DNA from: Lactifluus volemus
Lineage: Eukaryota; Basidiomycota; Agaricomycetes; Russulales; Russulaceae
Length of the DNA stretch: 64,000 nucleotides
NCBI GenBank assembly: GCA_022376515.1
Contig: WTXI01000004.1
Location: 868,001-932,000, forward strand
Direction of reading: 5' to 3'
Positions 1 to 11,421 of this stretch are shown here, in pieces. Numbering within the stretch: the stretch's first letter is position 1; the number at the start of each line of letters is the position of its first letter. The notes beneath the pieces are model-generated. The model saw only the letters and a list, made by a program, of their open reading frames with translations. It did not search any database and was not told where the DNA came from. The translations under genes were made by a program, and so were the position numbers.

Positions 1-639
1 TGGTCGACTGCGGCGGAGTTTGCCGGCTGCGGACTTTGTATCTGAACCTTTGCCGGCGGCAATTCTTAATGAATCATAATGGAGGACCGGTGACCGGGAT
101 CACAAAAGTGATGAAGTATGCTGACCTACACTGGCAGGTCATTGTAATCTCATGGTGGCAGTGTATTTCGATCAAGGCAACCGCAGATCTGTGTCCATGG
201 ACACCTGCCGATTAAGCACCTATCTTATCATATCCACGTCACGGTTACGGTGTTATCTTTGGTGATGAGGGATTAGTGGCACGGTGCGGTAGAACGTAAG
301 TCCCATCATGTCTAATCACGTCCATGCCGTTCCTTTCGATCTTTGCCATTCCTGTAAACAGCTAAGCCCTTTGCTTCGTCGACATCAACCCTACGCTTGG
401 TTTGCATGTGCGCGGGCTTAGAGCCAAAATGATATACTCATCTTCGTGCCGAACGCGACGAAGCTTAATCCTGGCCCTTGCACGAGAGCGCTTGGAAGCT
501 CCCGTGTAATGCCGAGTCCTAACACTGACAGAAATGAAGGTCTACTCGAGAAGCCTAGATTGTCAGTTACGCGACTACAGGGGGTCTACTACACAGTACC
601 AGAGATGAAATGGAAATTGTGCATAGTTAGAGTACCACA

Positions 640-1361
640 AACAAGCCGGATAATAGGAGATGCCTCTTCGATTTAATGACAGGAAAAAACATGTCATACA
701 GACGCCTCGGCTTTACAACGCGACGAATAGCTCCGGCGATGGCATGTACGACGGAAAGAGAATTTGCCGCCACATAGTATGTCCCTACCCCCGACACGGT
801 GGATATCACAGACTTTGTGCCAGAGTATATTCAAACAGGGAGTCTATCACAAGGGTGTGAAGGTATACGTCAGTGGATGGACTGGGACGATCCCAACAAG
901 GGACTGACTCATGTCGATGGTAATTTGGTAGCTTCCCTGAACAAGTTCATAGCACAGCTTTGTAAATGTCGGGAGACCGGCTATGCGCACCCAGTTTTGG
1001 AGGTGTTCACGAACGTGAAAATTGGGCGGCGGCTGATCTGCTGTGTAACCGTTGGGGAAGTTCACGGCCCAGTCGTGAGAAGGTGCTATCTCAGAGAGAT
1101 TGTAAGCCAGCGTGTTGGTGTATTTTTTCGCCTCGCCCGGCCAGGTGATTCCTTGCCCTGAGTAGTCGTTTGTCGAGCAAGCGCCCGAAGGTGAGTTCAG
1201 TAGAGCGAAACTACTACACGTATCTAACGATCGCGTAAGGCCATGGCCAGCATGGCCACACCGTTAAATTTAGTGGCGATCAACCCACAGGGGTAGATGA
1301 TCTGGTCACCACAGACCGCAAGGGGCTCGCAGTTTCCGTTCAAACGCGTACTACGGCGGCG
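640..1361 (-). pseudogene. Decayed CDC50/LEM3-family flippase subunit
   Basis: Read on the minus strand, three blocks in family order match the CDC50/LEM3 proteins, the beta subunits that escort P4-ATPase lipid flippases out of the ER. The first, near 1270-1345, carries a conserved C-E-P-L segment followed by YPCGLIA. The second, 847-1150, has ITWPGEAKKY, FPNGYT and EHLQNWVRIAGLPTFTKL. The third, 645-800, has GTKSVISTVS, a hydrophobic run and then VKPRRL near the end. The usual W-I-G-G-K-N segment between the second and third blocks is missing, and the blocks lie in different frames with stops between them. No first transmembrane segment is recognisable upstream. The family is ordinarily about 380-420 residues, so this is a truncated relic. 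Family assignment is confident; whether a different copy is functional elsewhere is unknown. Confidence 0.75.
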
Positions 1362-2032
1362 AGAACTGGACACCAGACTCGGAGGACCGAAGACGATAGG
1401 AAGACCGTTCCAAGGCTGCTCGCGGCGGCTTGGGGACTTGGTGCCGGGGTGAGGTGATCAAGATTTGGGTGAACAGAGAAACGTCTTCGACAAGATACAT
1501 GGTTTCTGACAAGATACATAGTTTTACACATCAGACAGCCAGCGTTCGGGACTTGAACGCTTGAACCACGGGTTAGAAGACGAGAGGAACACTCCTGGAG
1601 CGCCCGGGAGTCTCAACGCGATCCCAACCCCAACGCGGTGTCAATACAGTACCCACAAACCTACCTCTGTCAGACAGCGTCTCCGCGTCCGCGGCGCCGC
1701 CGTGAAAGGCGTGACCGCGTGACCCGTTAGGGTCACTCCAAGGGAGACGTGTGAAAAAACATACAGTACTGGTCAACATACCCGTTATAAGCACATGCAC
1801 ATGGTTTTCATGCTGCGAAACGTTCTCAAATGGGAGGACATCGTCACAGTATGGCCCGGAATGAGCAGAAATAGACCAACCGATGCCAAAAAAGGAAAAT
1901 GATTGCGCGAATTGAGTGCCTAACTGCACACGGATAAGCGGGCCTGATACACATTTACAATTCAGTTTTACACCCAGCGGCTAGTGATTATCACAGGTAC
2001 TTTATTTAGCAAGTCTAAAGAGGGTGGAACGT
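1362..2032. other. Intergenic, no supported gene
   Basis: Short open frames on the minus strand (1340-1531 and 1573-1929) have no recognisable domain. Part of this stretch may be the eroded N-terminal half of the adjacent CDC50-like relic, but I could not align it convincingly. A short direct repeat (ATGTATCTTGTC twice, minus strand, near 1490-1520) is present. Confidence 0.4.
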
Positions 2033-3145
2033 TCAATGTTTCCGTTTCCGGAGAGGGACGTGTTCGAGCCGATAAACTCTTGCAGGTACAGACTCAGCTT
2101 CGTCCTCATCGTGCTCAGAATGCTGTGAAGTATTTCCGTGCCTAGAGACGCAATGGTTGCCGTCGTGCGCAACAACGTATCCAGGGAGGCAACGGTGGAC
2201 AACACATTCACCTGCAATACAGGCGACGTCCGCGACACCGGGGAGGGAAGTACAATCCTGACCGACTGGAACATAAGGTGTCAAAGGTAGCATGCACCCG
2301 CCACCTGAGTCAAGCGTCAGTCGATATGCGCATATAGAGGCAAAAACGTTTCGGGGAGTACTCACAGCTTTCGAGATCGCGGGCGTATTGATGCACTCCC
2401 ATGAACGGGCAGCACCGCCAAAGACACCACATGCAGCCCATTCAGGACCCATCTCGGCACAAGTACCGCCGCCAAGCCAGCGTTTCTTCTTTGATGTTGA
2501 CGGAGCGCTGGTGGGTCATGGCCCAGCTTCCACACACTGGCCGTTGCAGACAACCGAGGGTTCCTCGCAAACGCACGTCTTCGGATTACCTGGCGGGAAA
2601 GCTGTGAAGCCATCCGTGCATTGAAACCAGCACGGGTCTTGGTCAACACATGCAGGATTGCTGTGGTCCGGGTAGAATCTGGGGCAGCATCGATGATCTG
2701 AAGTTCAAGTCAAGTTAGAATAAATGCTCAAGGCATCTCTCCATTTCACGTACGAGGCCCGTCAAAATGTCGATGACATCCGATTCTCCGCCCACGGCTT
2801 GGCTGGCTGCCATGCCTGCGACCCCGTTTGTCAGAACGAAAAGGGGAAGGGTCGATATACACAGGCATGCAGCTGAGATATTCGATAAGGAACGGTGTCA
2901 CCGTATGCTCTAGGGGATTGACCGACCTATATGCCAATGGGTATAATAATAACTTCTGCACCGGGGACGACTCGGACATCAAGCTCTGAGCTCACATACG
3001 CGCACATGTCGGTGAGTTGGCGTGCATCTAGAGGGTGTGATGCTGGCTCTCGTGTCTTAAGGGACGATGCACGAGCCCAGAAGAATAGACCGAGAAAGAA
3101 AGGAACTTGAAGAGACGCATACCGTGAGTAAGAAAGTCTTCGCAC
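2033..3145 (-). pseudogene. CPL1-like cysteine-rich secreted protein, disrupted
   Basis: The minus-strand start at 3145 opens with a hydrophobic signal peptide (core VPFFLGLFFWARASS). The C-terminal part is a clear CPL1-like domain, as in basidiomycete PriA/CPL1 secreted proteins: CCPRFYPDHSNPACVDQDPC, then ECINT, ARDLESC, and finally GGCMLPLTPYVPVGQDC and CLPGYVVAHDGNHC. An intron with donor GTGAGT splits the ESC-GGC junction. Two lesions break the frame: an in-frame TGA after QCVEAGP (near 2520), and a 1-nt loss between ECINT and ARDLESC (near 2390). The acidic basic tail ends at a stop near 2033. A TATA element lies 62 bp upstream. Function of the family is unclear; members are secreted and in Cryptococcus CPL1 affects capsule and host interaction. 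With both lesions real this copy is dead; the frame is otherwise well kept, so decay would be recent. Confidence 0.8.
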
Positions 3146-3206
3146 GAGAAAAAGAGAGTGGATAGGGCAACAGAAATGACCCTGAGGAGCCGCCCATCAA
3201 AAAATG

Positions 3207-3214
3207 TTTATATA
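3207..3214 (-). promoter_or_regulatory. TATA-like element of the CPL1-like gene
   Basis: TATATAAA on the minus strand, 62 bp before the presumed ATG at 3145. Confidence 0.45.
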
Positions 3215-3617
3215 CAGTACAAGAGTCACTAGGGACGCTAGGGAGTAGGGACGCCCAGCCATCACTAGCTTACCATTTCTAGTGACAGCTAGCCATCCCT
3301 AGCCGATTCCGGGTTTGAATTTGAATTTTCTAGGTACATTAAATGCGGTAATAAGACACAAGATCGGAAAACGATCTCACGTGTGTGTGGTCAATACTGA
3401 GGCTGTCACATCGCATGCGACATGCGTGGGAATGTTCAAAAGCAAGTTCCTGGCCGCGGGCCTTGAGTGGTGGTGGGGGCTGCAGGGATGCCGCAAGGGC
3501 AGTGTCGCAGACTCGCAGGGCGAACGTTGGGACAGCAGTGGCGGCAGCAACAGCAGCGAAGGGAGATGGCAAGCACCACACGGAGTAGGGGGGAAAAACC
3601 CAGGCAACGACGGCACA

Positions 3618-3932
3618 AGTCACTGGTGTCAGACGCTCGGACGGCCGCGACAGCGATGCCCAAACAACTGTGACACCATGGACCGTCTATACGGTGAAAA
3701 CGGCCCCCATCCGTGCCAGTAGGTGGACCCGAGGCGACAGAGGAGGATGGGCGATGGGAGAGGTGATACAGGAGGCGACAAGGCGAGTGACAAAGGAGAG
3801 TGCCACGCAATAGTGCTAGTCACTGGCGTCAGGCATTCAGACAGTCGCTATAGCGATGCCTGCATGACCTTGATGCCGTTGACCATCAAGCGTGAACCCC
3901 TCCCCTCAGTGCCATGGGTGGATGCGAGCTCA
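3618..3932. repeat. Diverged tandem direct repeat, period about 200 bp
   Basis: The unit beginning at 3618 (CACTGGTGTCAGACG) recurs at about 3821 (CACTGGCGTCAGGCA) and can be followed for about 110 bases, ending with GTGGACCCGAG versus GTGGATGCGAG. In the best-aligned 26 bases nearly all differences are C/T or G/A transitions. No protein is supported here; the overlapping open frames on both strands are products of GC-rich low-complexity sequence. Confidence 0.65.
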
Positions 3933-5072
3933 TCCCTCATCAAAAGGACGCAGGGGGATGTAAGGGAAGGAAGAAAAGTCAGTGGGAGAGGTCCAAAGAA
4001 ATTCACAGACGCACCTGCATGGCCCATGCCTACAGACAAACTCAGTGGTGGGAGCGCGGGGGAGGCATTGCAACGGCAGCGAGACACCAGAGTGCGGGCG
4101 ACGGCGGCACTTAGGAGCCGCTACGGATTTGTGCTAACTTAGGTTTTCTGAACTTTCCCACGGGCATGAAAGCTCAAACAGCATCGTTTCGTAAGCATTC
4201 CTTTTTTGGTCGTGTGATCTTATCTCTCATCTTGACTTGCGCTGATCTCTCTGGGTTTCCTGTGATCGACTTGACTGCCTAAACAAATCTACGTTTAGGA
4301 ATAGGATATACGCTCATCCGACCTTCCGATGTCCATGCAATCGTAGTCAACAGTCTCTGCAGTCTGCAATCGGACGTATTTAACAAGTGTTGCTGCTTTC
4401 GCCTTTTAATGACCGGCTGCACAATGCACATACACCCTGGCATCGCCCCCACCACTACCGTTTTTGTCCTTTAGGGCCTCCACCCACTCCACATAGAGCC
4501 GCTGGGCGGACCACACTTGCGCTCAATGTCTTGCAGGGCACTTACACTTACTGCGGGATAAACGGGGCCGTGATGCATGCCAGTAGCCTAGGGCCTTATT
4601 CGGTCTATACTTTTGTCGATTGTTTTCTATCCTTAGCTTTGTATACAGGAATGTATATCATTTAGACAAAACAATGTTGTCACCGTTGTTGAACAAAGGC
4701 GGTGAGGGGAGTCATGCTTCCAAGTTCGACGACTCAATGGCACAAAGGACGCCTCTGCGCGTTTACCATCTTCACGGAAAGGTCACCGTAAACTTCTGAT
4801 ATGATATACACTACCGCTGACTCGCATGAGAATATAGTACAAACACCATCGCTAGGCGTAAGGTCATGTCCAGATGAGCAACGTTTGTAGAGAAATCAGG
4901 GAGTACCATCGTGTTACTATAAATTACAAGATCCGCATTCAATACTGTAACATGACATAACTTTGTGATAGTTTGCCAGCAAGAAAAATCACAGGCGAGA
5001 GATGGCGTGGTGCGTGGGTGTGAGGTGACCTCGTACGAGGCCCAAGTGAGACATTAAAAATTTGACAACTCA
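3933..5072. other. Intergenic, no supported gene
   Basis: I find no domain-bearing frame on either strand. The small plus-strand frame at 4387-4665 has no recognisable features. Confidence 0.5.
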
Positions 5073-5758
5073 TTAAACACTCTTATATTCGCCAGACGAC
5101 ATTGGAGGCGGGCCAGGTGGTGGCGGGTAATCTCGCTGAGAGGCGGCGGGCTAAAAATAGATAGAGGCCCAGACTGTCAAGATCCGCGGGTGAAGAGATG
5201 AAAGTACCGAATATTACGCACGGGAGCAAAGCCTGTGACGGAGTCAAATGCATATGCCGATCCGTTGTATCCCTGGGGAGGGTATTGCGGGGGGAAGGAG
5301 GGCGGTACACCACCAATGTTACCACCAGCAACTCGGGTTTGTTGGATAAACTCTAGGTTTCCTGGGCATTTTGTCGCCTGCGACGTATTACGAAGGCGAT
5401 GATCAACAGGAGAAAGAGGGCGCCTGTGTGTTTCGAGGAGTGAGATGGATAGATCCATTGGTACGATAGAAAAGGGATAAAAATTACAGATTCCTAAGAT
5501 TATTCCGATACGGGCCCCCCTGGATAGTACATTGCAGTGCTCAATGCCAGTGCTGATGAAGAGGGCATTAATAAGCATGGCGATGGAGGAAACCTGACGG
5601 GTGATAACATACTCCTCGTCGACGAAGCAGTCTGGCCTGTGAGCGTGGTGCACAAAACGGTTTGGAAACGAAGGTTTCCTGAGTGATAAAGATTGTCCGA
5701 CTGAGGGTGCGATCGCGAGAGGGTGAGTGAAAGGATGAACATATGACGAGCAACTCAC
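5073..5758 (-). CDS. RCR-like single-pass membrane protein with Pro-rich tail
   Basis: Splicing the minus strand gives a small protein of the architecture seen in fungal RCR (Congo-red resistance) proteins. It has a short N-terminal part ending SRGARIGIILGIC, a membrane helix continuing ALFLLLIIAFV, an immediate IRRRRQNAQE basic stop-transfer, and a long Pro/Tyr/Gly tail (PPSFPPQYPPQGYNGSAYAF) ending YPPPPGPPPMSSGEYKSV. The helix is split by an intron with donor GTAATT and acceptor ACACAG, and a second intron (donor GTGCGT) precedes the last exon. A 1-nt shift is needed just after NAQE (near 5350). The start is uncertain; the first exon is weakly defined. Yeast Rcr proteins act in vacuolar/Golgi trafficking of plasma-membrane proteins and affect chitin deposition; that role here is inference from architecture. 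Confidence 0.6.
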
Positions 5759-6964
5759 AAGTCACTGGCATGATGAAAAAAAAAAAAAATTAGGATAGAG
5801 GATGCGAATGTGGGGGTGAGAAGAGCAGGTCTGGATGGAGGCAGAGCATAAGGACTGGCATTAAAGCGAAACGGGACTCGGGCTGTGTCGTCAATGTGAA
5901 AGCATCGGGCAATGCGGTGTTGTTTCCCGGCTGCGGCTGCCGATCCAAGTTTGATGGATCACGTCATTTCCATCCTCCTCCCTTTTTACGTCAAATGTCT
6001 GTGACTTGTCAAGAGTCGGCTATCAAATCATCCTATGTGTGGATTCTCTCTAGACTTACCAGCGAACAGTGGTTCTACTAAAGCTGAGTCGCGCATCGTG
6101 AACTTGATCGTGAATGTCCTTTGTTTGATGACCTGTGTGGGTTGGCAAAATGCAGTGTTTCAGCGGTATCCAGTGAACAGCCACAGGGAAACTGTTGTTT
6201 ACTCCAGGGGCAGGCCGCCTCGCCACCGGCCCAACGCCATCAAAATTCTAAACCCAAAGTCTCAACGCGCAACGATACTGTACTGTACTGTGCAGGAATC
6301 ACAAGATTGCTACCGTTACCACCGGTTAGCGCGCCCTGATCTGATCGGCCTGATCGCGTGCACCTCTTTCCCCACGAACTCAGGAAGAAACGAAGTAATA
6401 GTACAATAGCAGGTTAAGCGCTTGTTTGGCCGTTCTTCCTTGCGCTTCTTTCTGTTCGTACTACATACATGACGGAGTCTAGGGGCTCCGTATATGCGTA
6501 GAGCACAGAACAGCTACATCAATTGATTTGCGATAGATATGTGCTCCGGTTCCGATGCAAAAGAAACGAGACCAATCGCCACAAGGTGGCGGATGAAAGA
6601 TTTTCGCGCACCGTCAAATATCGAGGCGGTGTAATGTATTGTGGTCCATATGGTGGTGGCGGGGGTGGCGGAACGAAAGATGGCAAAATCAAATCTCGGA
6701 GCCTTGGGTGGCGGTCCCTGGGGTTAGGGGTTATGTCGCCTTGGAGACTAAGCGCTGGCAACCCTGAGGAACGTATCATCCATAACACCCTATCGCCCGA
6801 ACCTGGCAACGTGAAGTAGTTCATATGAGAAGACGCTTGGGGGAGCTGTTCTCTAGGTCCGACCCTGACTGAGTGTCAGTGTAGCCCGCTGCGGCTTGCG
6901 ATCTCGCAGCGTCGTGTTTGTGTGCGTCGTACTATTGCTCTTAGGATATCAACCCCAACATTGG
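5759..6964. other. Intergenic, no supported gene
   Basis: A poly-A run follows 5775. The frames at 6519-6824 contain a G-rich/Pro-rich low-complexity block but no domain. Nothing else is supported. Confidence 0.45.
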
Positions 6965-7255
6965 AGAGGTTCCCCAAACATTTCAAGCCCCAAATCCATT
7001 GATCAGGCGTTTCCCTTCCAATGCAAGCTCCCTTACTCATGACTACCCGCGTCCTTGTCTTTCCCAGCTAGAGAAGCTCACTCGTCTCCTTATTTTCCAA
7101 CTACAAAGTGGTGGATGCTACCATTATGACGCAAGTAACTCTTCCTAATCTTGGCCTGTTTTACTTCCGAGATTTCAGCACGTACCCGGATGGCATTCTT
7201 GCTCGGATCACCGCCCCTCTCCTCCGCACTTTCCATGTCCGTTTTTTGATCAGCC
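6965..7255 (+). pseudogene. F-box family remnant (middle part)
   Basis: The nucleotide sequence aligns with the middle of the F-box gene that follows at 8318-9886. It shares the segment coding for 'TFQAPN', then the segment coding for 'VTLPNL', and then that coding for 'ARITAPLL'. Large internal stretches are missing and no frame stays open. No F-box motif is left. It is a relic of the same duplication process that made the neighbouring genes. Confidence 0.75.
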
Positions 7256-8317
7256 TGCTGTAGGGTCAGGCCTCAAAACCTCTGTTCGTATAACATCGTA
7301 CGCCCAACTCACGTTCCCCTCCCGTCTTGTCCCGTGCTGCCATTTGCTGTATACTTCGGCAGGTTTAGATCCCGCTCTTGCCATTTCGACTCTACGAGAA
7401 AGAGCCCTTGGCCGCGATGCAACTGCGCACCGACCTTAGACCCGTCCTCTGCGGCGTCGGATTGCACGACGTTTTTCTCCTCGTTTCTTTCATGTCTGAC
7501 TTGCCTCGTGTCCCTGTCTCCTCTATTTGTGCTAGTTTGCCTCGCGTCTGTTATTGTTCACTCAATCTGGAATTTCCTGTCTCTTTGTGCTTGTTCTCAT
7601 CTTTTGTCCTGGGCTGCGTGCTGTGCCAGTGCCTCGCACCGCATCCCTAAACCTAGTCTGACAGACAAATGGCCTCTCAAAGAGACCGTGAGCATCCCTT
7701 GAAGCATTATGAGAGTGCATGTGAATTTGAAGGTTGTATTTGATTCCCCTTTTCTTTCATGATTTAGCTCTCATTCCCCTTTCTCCCACCTGTAGACCCT
7801 TCATCTCTTCCCTATTACTTCTGATGCTTCGTACTTACCGCATATCTCACCCGCACCCTCACTTGCATGTTTTGGCCGCCTTGGAGGCTTGGCCACTTTG
7901 TTAGTTGTAGCATTCTAGATATAATGATATTTTACACTGGCCTAAGTATGGGGACGATATAATTCCCACGGCTCCGGTTTGTGTGCGCGAGCACTAACTA
8001 GCAGTCACGTGGAATATCAACCACGTCTTGACGAGCCGCCGAGCTCTCCAACACTGCCAATATCAATAATGTCAAAATTGTTGTTCATGTTGGAATGTGG
8101 GCCCACACAAGTCATCAGCATTTCCAATTTCTCGATCAGAGGAAACTCAGAAATGCATCTGTCGGCCCAGGTGCCAGCAGCCAGTAACAAGCGCTCAGCG
8201 CCCACTCGCAGCCACTACTAGTAATGGTCCCTGATGACGGCGTCATGAAGCTAACGCACTTCAGTCTTCAACCTCATCCCTGTCATCGCCCCCTCCCCGC
8301 ACCCCTCCCATCTCGGC
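7256..8317. other. Intergenic; upstream region of F-box gene A
   Basis: T/C-rich tracts and no domain-bearing frame. The last 200 bases resemble the regions upstream of the other F-box copies and probably hold the promoter. Confidence 0.4.
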
Positions 8318-9886
8318 ATGTTCAACTGCTTATCTCGCACCGCCCATTCCCGCGGGCCCCGCCCTAGCAAGAATCCTCGCAGGAGTTCAGTGGGTGGATC
8401 AAATCGCGAGTCTCAAGCTCCATGTCGCTGCTCCGTACACTAACAATTCATAGAAACCGCAAGCAATAGACCACATTCACCTATCTATACCATCAACGAT
8501 GATATCCTTCTCAACGTATTCTACCTCTTTCGGCTCCACATTGTAGATGAAGAAGAAGGCACGCATGCTCCATTGATTTGCATGTGGGATCGCCAACGTT
8601 GGTGGTACAAGCTCATTCACGTTTGCCGATGGTGGCGGTGTCTTATTCTTGATTCACCAACTTACCTGGATCTCCACCTTGTCTGTACTTATGGAGTACC
8701 TGTGGCGGACATGCTGAAACATTCACCGCGGCCCGGCCTGCCACTGACTATCTTTTACGACGCTTACAGGATGACCACGCAAGATGAAGAAGGTGTACTG
8801 CTTGTAATCTTGCAGTATCGTGATCGTGTGCGTCGCATTGCACTTAAAATACCAAATGCAACATTGCAGAGGGTCATCGGAGCCATGACAAAGGAGTTCC
8901 CAGCTCTGGAGCGCTTGTACCTCATGACTGCAGTCAAAGAATATCCAAGCTTGAGACTTCCCGAAACATTTCAAGCCCCCAATCTACGCCACATTGATCT
9001 CGCAAGCGTTGCACTTTCAACGCACTCTCCCGTACTCGCAACTACCCGTAGCCTTGTCCTTCTCTGGCTCTGCGAGCTCCCAGGATGTAAAGGCTACATT
9101 GCACCAGAGCATATCCTCGCACAGCTTTCACTGATCCCGCAACTAGAGAAGCTCGGGATCGATCTCGACTACTTTCTTTCCAACTATAACGTTATGGATG
9201 CCGCAATTATGTCGCAAGTAACCCTTCCTAATCTTGGTCTGTTTTATTTTCGAGGTATCAGCACTTACCTCGAGGGAATTCTTACTCGGATCACCGCCCC
9301 TGTCCTCACCATTTTCCACGTCCATCTCCTCGATCAGCCCACATTCACCATTCCACAGCCTTTTCAGTTCCGAGTAATCCAATCCTTCCTATCTCATATT
9401 TTCGAGGCCGTCTTTTATAGGGATTTCATCGAATTCCAGGCGGACTCACACTTGTCATCGTGGAAACGCCCTTTGTACTTGCAGGTCTCGTGTAGACGCC
9501 CCCGCCCGCAAATACCATTCGCAATACAGATCCTTCACCCACTTACCCCGATACTTTCTGTTGTGGAACAACTCATTCTCACCAACTTACAGAGGTTTGA
9601 AGAGGTCAGTCGTACGCAGTGGCGTGAATTTCTCAGACTGTTCGACAATGTGAAGGTGCTTCATCTGGTCATGACAAGGGACCTCGTTTGGGGAGTTTCT
9701 TGGGCTCTATGTTCGGAGAATGGTGGATCGCCTCTGGAGCTGTTACCTCACCTGGAGGAGCTTTCGTATCTTGGAAATGATATTGGCGACGCATTTGTGC
9801 CGTTCATTAATGAACGACAGGCCGTGGGCCATCCTGTACGCTTGATATCACGTGATGTATTTGAGAAGCCAGATGGGGCATTCTGA
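8318..9886 (+). CDS. F-box-like protein A
   Basis: One long exon open from before 8477 to the stop at 9886. It begins with an F-box-like motif (SPIYTINDDILLNVFYLF), then a W-rich segment (RQRWWYKLIHVCRWWRCL), LDLHLVCTYGVPVADMLKHS, and a long leucine-rich stretch lacking textbook repeat spacing, ending about residue 480. The first Met in the long exon lies inside the conserved block, so an upstream exon is required; an ATG at 8318 with a following intron ending at TTCATAG fits position but not phase. F-box proteins link substrates to SCF ubiquitin ligases through Skp1; the variable C-terminal half would bind the target. Substrate unknown. The closest relatives are the four sister genes in this window. 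Confidence 0.8.
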
Positions 9887-11421
9887 CGTGGCCAGTCTTT
9901 ATCGATCTGTTTATTTTCCAGCTATACTCGCAGTGATACTAGTTCTCGTACCAGTCACAACAACAAACGTTAGAATTACCCCAGGATCGTGACAGTAGAA
10001 ATGACCTGCACAAGTCCACATAGAGATACTGTACCATGACTAGTATACTACGTCCGGATCTTCATTTTCTGCCTCCTTTTTTCCCCACCCCTTGCTTACC
10101 ATATCGTATCTCGTACGCGCCCTTAAACCACCTTGTTCAAATTGACTAGTAGTCGGAGCAATCTGGGTGTGAGGATGAGTACGATACAAATGCTTGTGCA
10201 TGAAACTCGACATTCTTCATTCCTCCTTTGTCGGTAGCAGCACAGTCAGCGGCAGTATCCAAAGTTCTACCTGGAATCAGCGTTCCTGGATTCAACGTAT
10301 GTATGCGCATAGCAGTTCTTGTATTGTGCGCACTCAGTGACCACTCAAATTTGTCAGTCTCAGGGAATTCAAGCATTCAGACAAAATGGAGCCAGAGGGC
10401 CAATACCATCGAGGACGAGCTCGTCGCCGCCAAGACCACAACTTCCGCCACCGAATCCTTGCCGGACAACTGGGGTCTGCACTGCCGCCATTAGCTATGT
10501 GCTCCTGTTGGCGTTGCAGCCCGTGGGGGCCTCGCAGGTCGCAGTGGACGTAACTTTACCTGAAAATCAGAAACCAGATTATAGTGCGTGCTCTTTAACG
10601 TTTGGAAGATTATAATACTCAGGTACCCCTCAACTTCTCTTTCAAGGAGTCTGGAGCCGTCGTTGAGTTGAATCTGCAATAGCTGCCGTTTCAACTCAAC
10701 ATGCTGCTGTAGATGGCATTTATCCCTCCAAATGTCTTCCACCATGTCAACGTTGGCCCTTTGACCCAGTGGCAGTGCATCGCGTTGCGTCAATGGCCAT
10801 ACCAGTCTGCCTCCGGATTCTCGTCAGCACCTGTACCCCTTGACGCACACTGGCCTATAATTACTCGGTCCGGCTTCCTACTACCCTTCCTTCCTAATCC
10901 ACCTCAATAAAGTGTCTGTGTTATCCGAGTATTGACCTCCTCTGCGACCATGCCGCCAAGGTCACTATACAGTGTGTTGTCACCAACAACGCTAGTTATT
11001 CTTGGGTTGTATCTTCTACCGCCCCGGCTTGCATGGTGCCCAACAGTAAATATGCGCACGGACCGTCCAGTCGTATCCATATAATGGTACGAACAGGGTA
11101 CGAAGTCGTTTCCACTTTCGGCCTTTCGGCCGACAGGTATTCGGAAGATGCCTGGAGGCTAGAGCCTCCCACTGGCACGTGCCAGAAAAGAGACCGCCCA
11201 CTGACCGAGCAGAGGAAGGTCAGAAATGATATGACAAAATAAATCTTGCTGCCTGTGTTCCGTGGCCGTAGCAAGCGTCCGTGTTGGGCATAGCTCAGCG
11301 CCATAGACCGCTGACATCATAGTGACATCAGGGTGCAACGAGGCTGCCAGACACCGCCAACGCACTTGAACCTTCAACTTCAACTTCCTTTTCATCAACC
11401 TCCTCCGCGTGCTCTCCCGAC
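9887..11421. other. Intergenic, no confidently supported gene
   Basis: Several short plus-strand frames (10228-10615 and 10713-10910) look mildly coding, with phrases such as VVSSTAPACMVP near 11010-11040, but they do not join into a recognisable protein. A small eroded gene is possible. Confidence 0.35.

Noticed and set aside
799..1161. 120-codon plus-strand frame
   Set aside because: It lies opposite the clearly CDC50-like minus-strand blocks and has no features of its own.
1520..1570. Possible tRNA B-box-like sequence (TTCGGGACTTGAACG)
   Set aside because: No cloverleaf stems can be drawn around it.
3339..4142. Stacked open frames on both strands
   Set aside because: GC-rich repeated DNA gives long chance frames; no domain, no splice structure, and they coincide with the tandem repeat.
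6519..6824. Overlapping frames with poly-Gly (plus) or poly-Pro (minus)
   Set aside because: Low-complexity only; no domain or neighbour exons.
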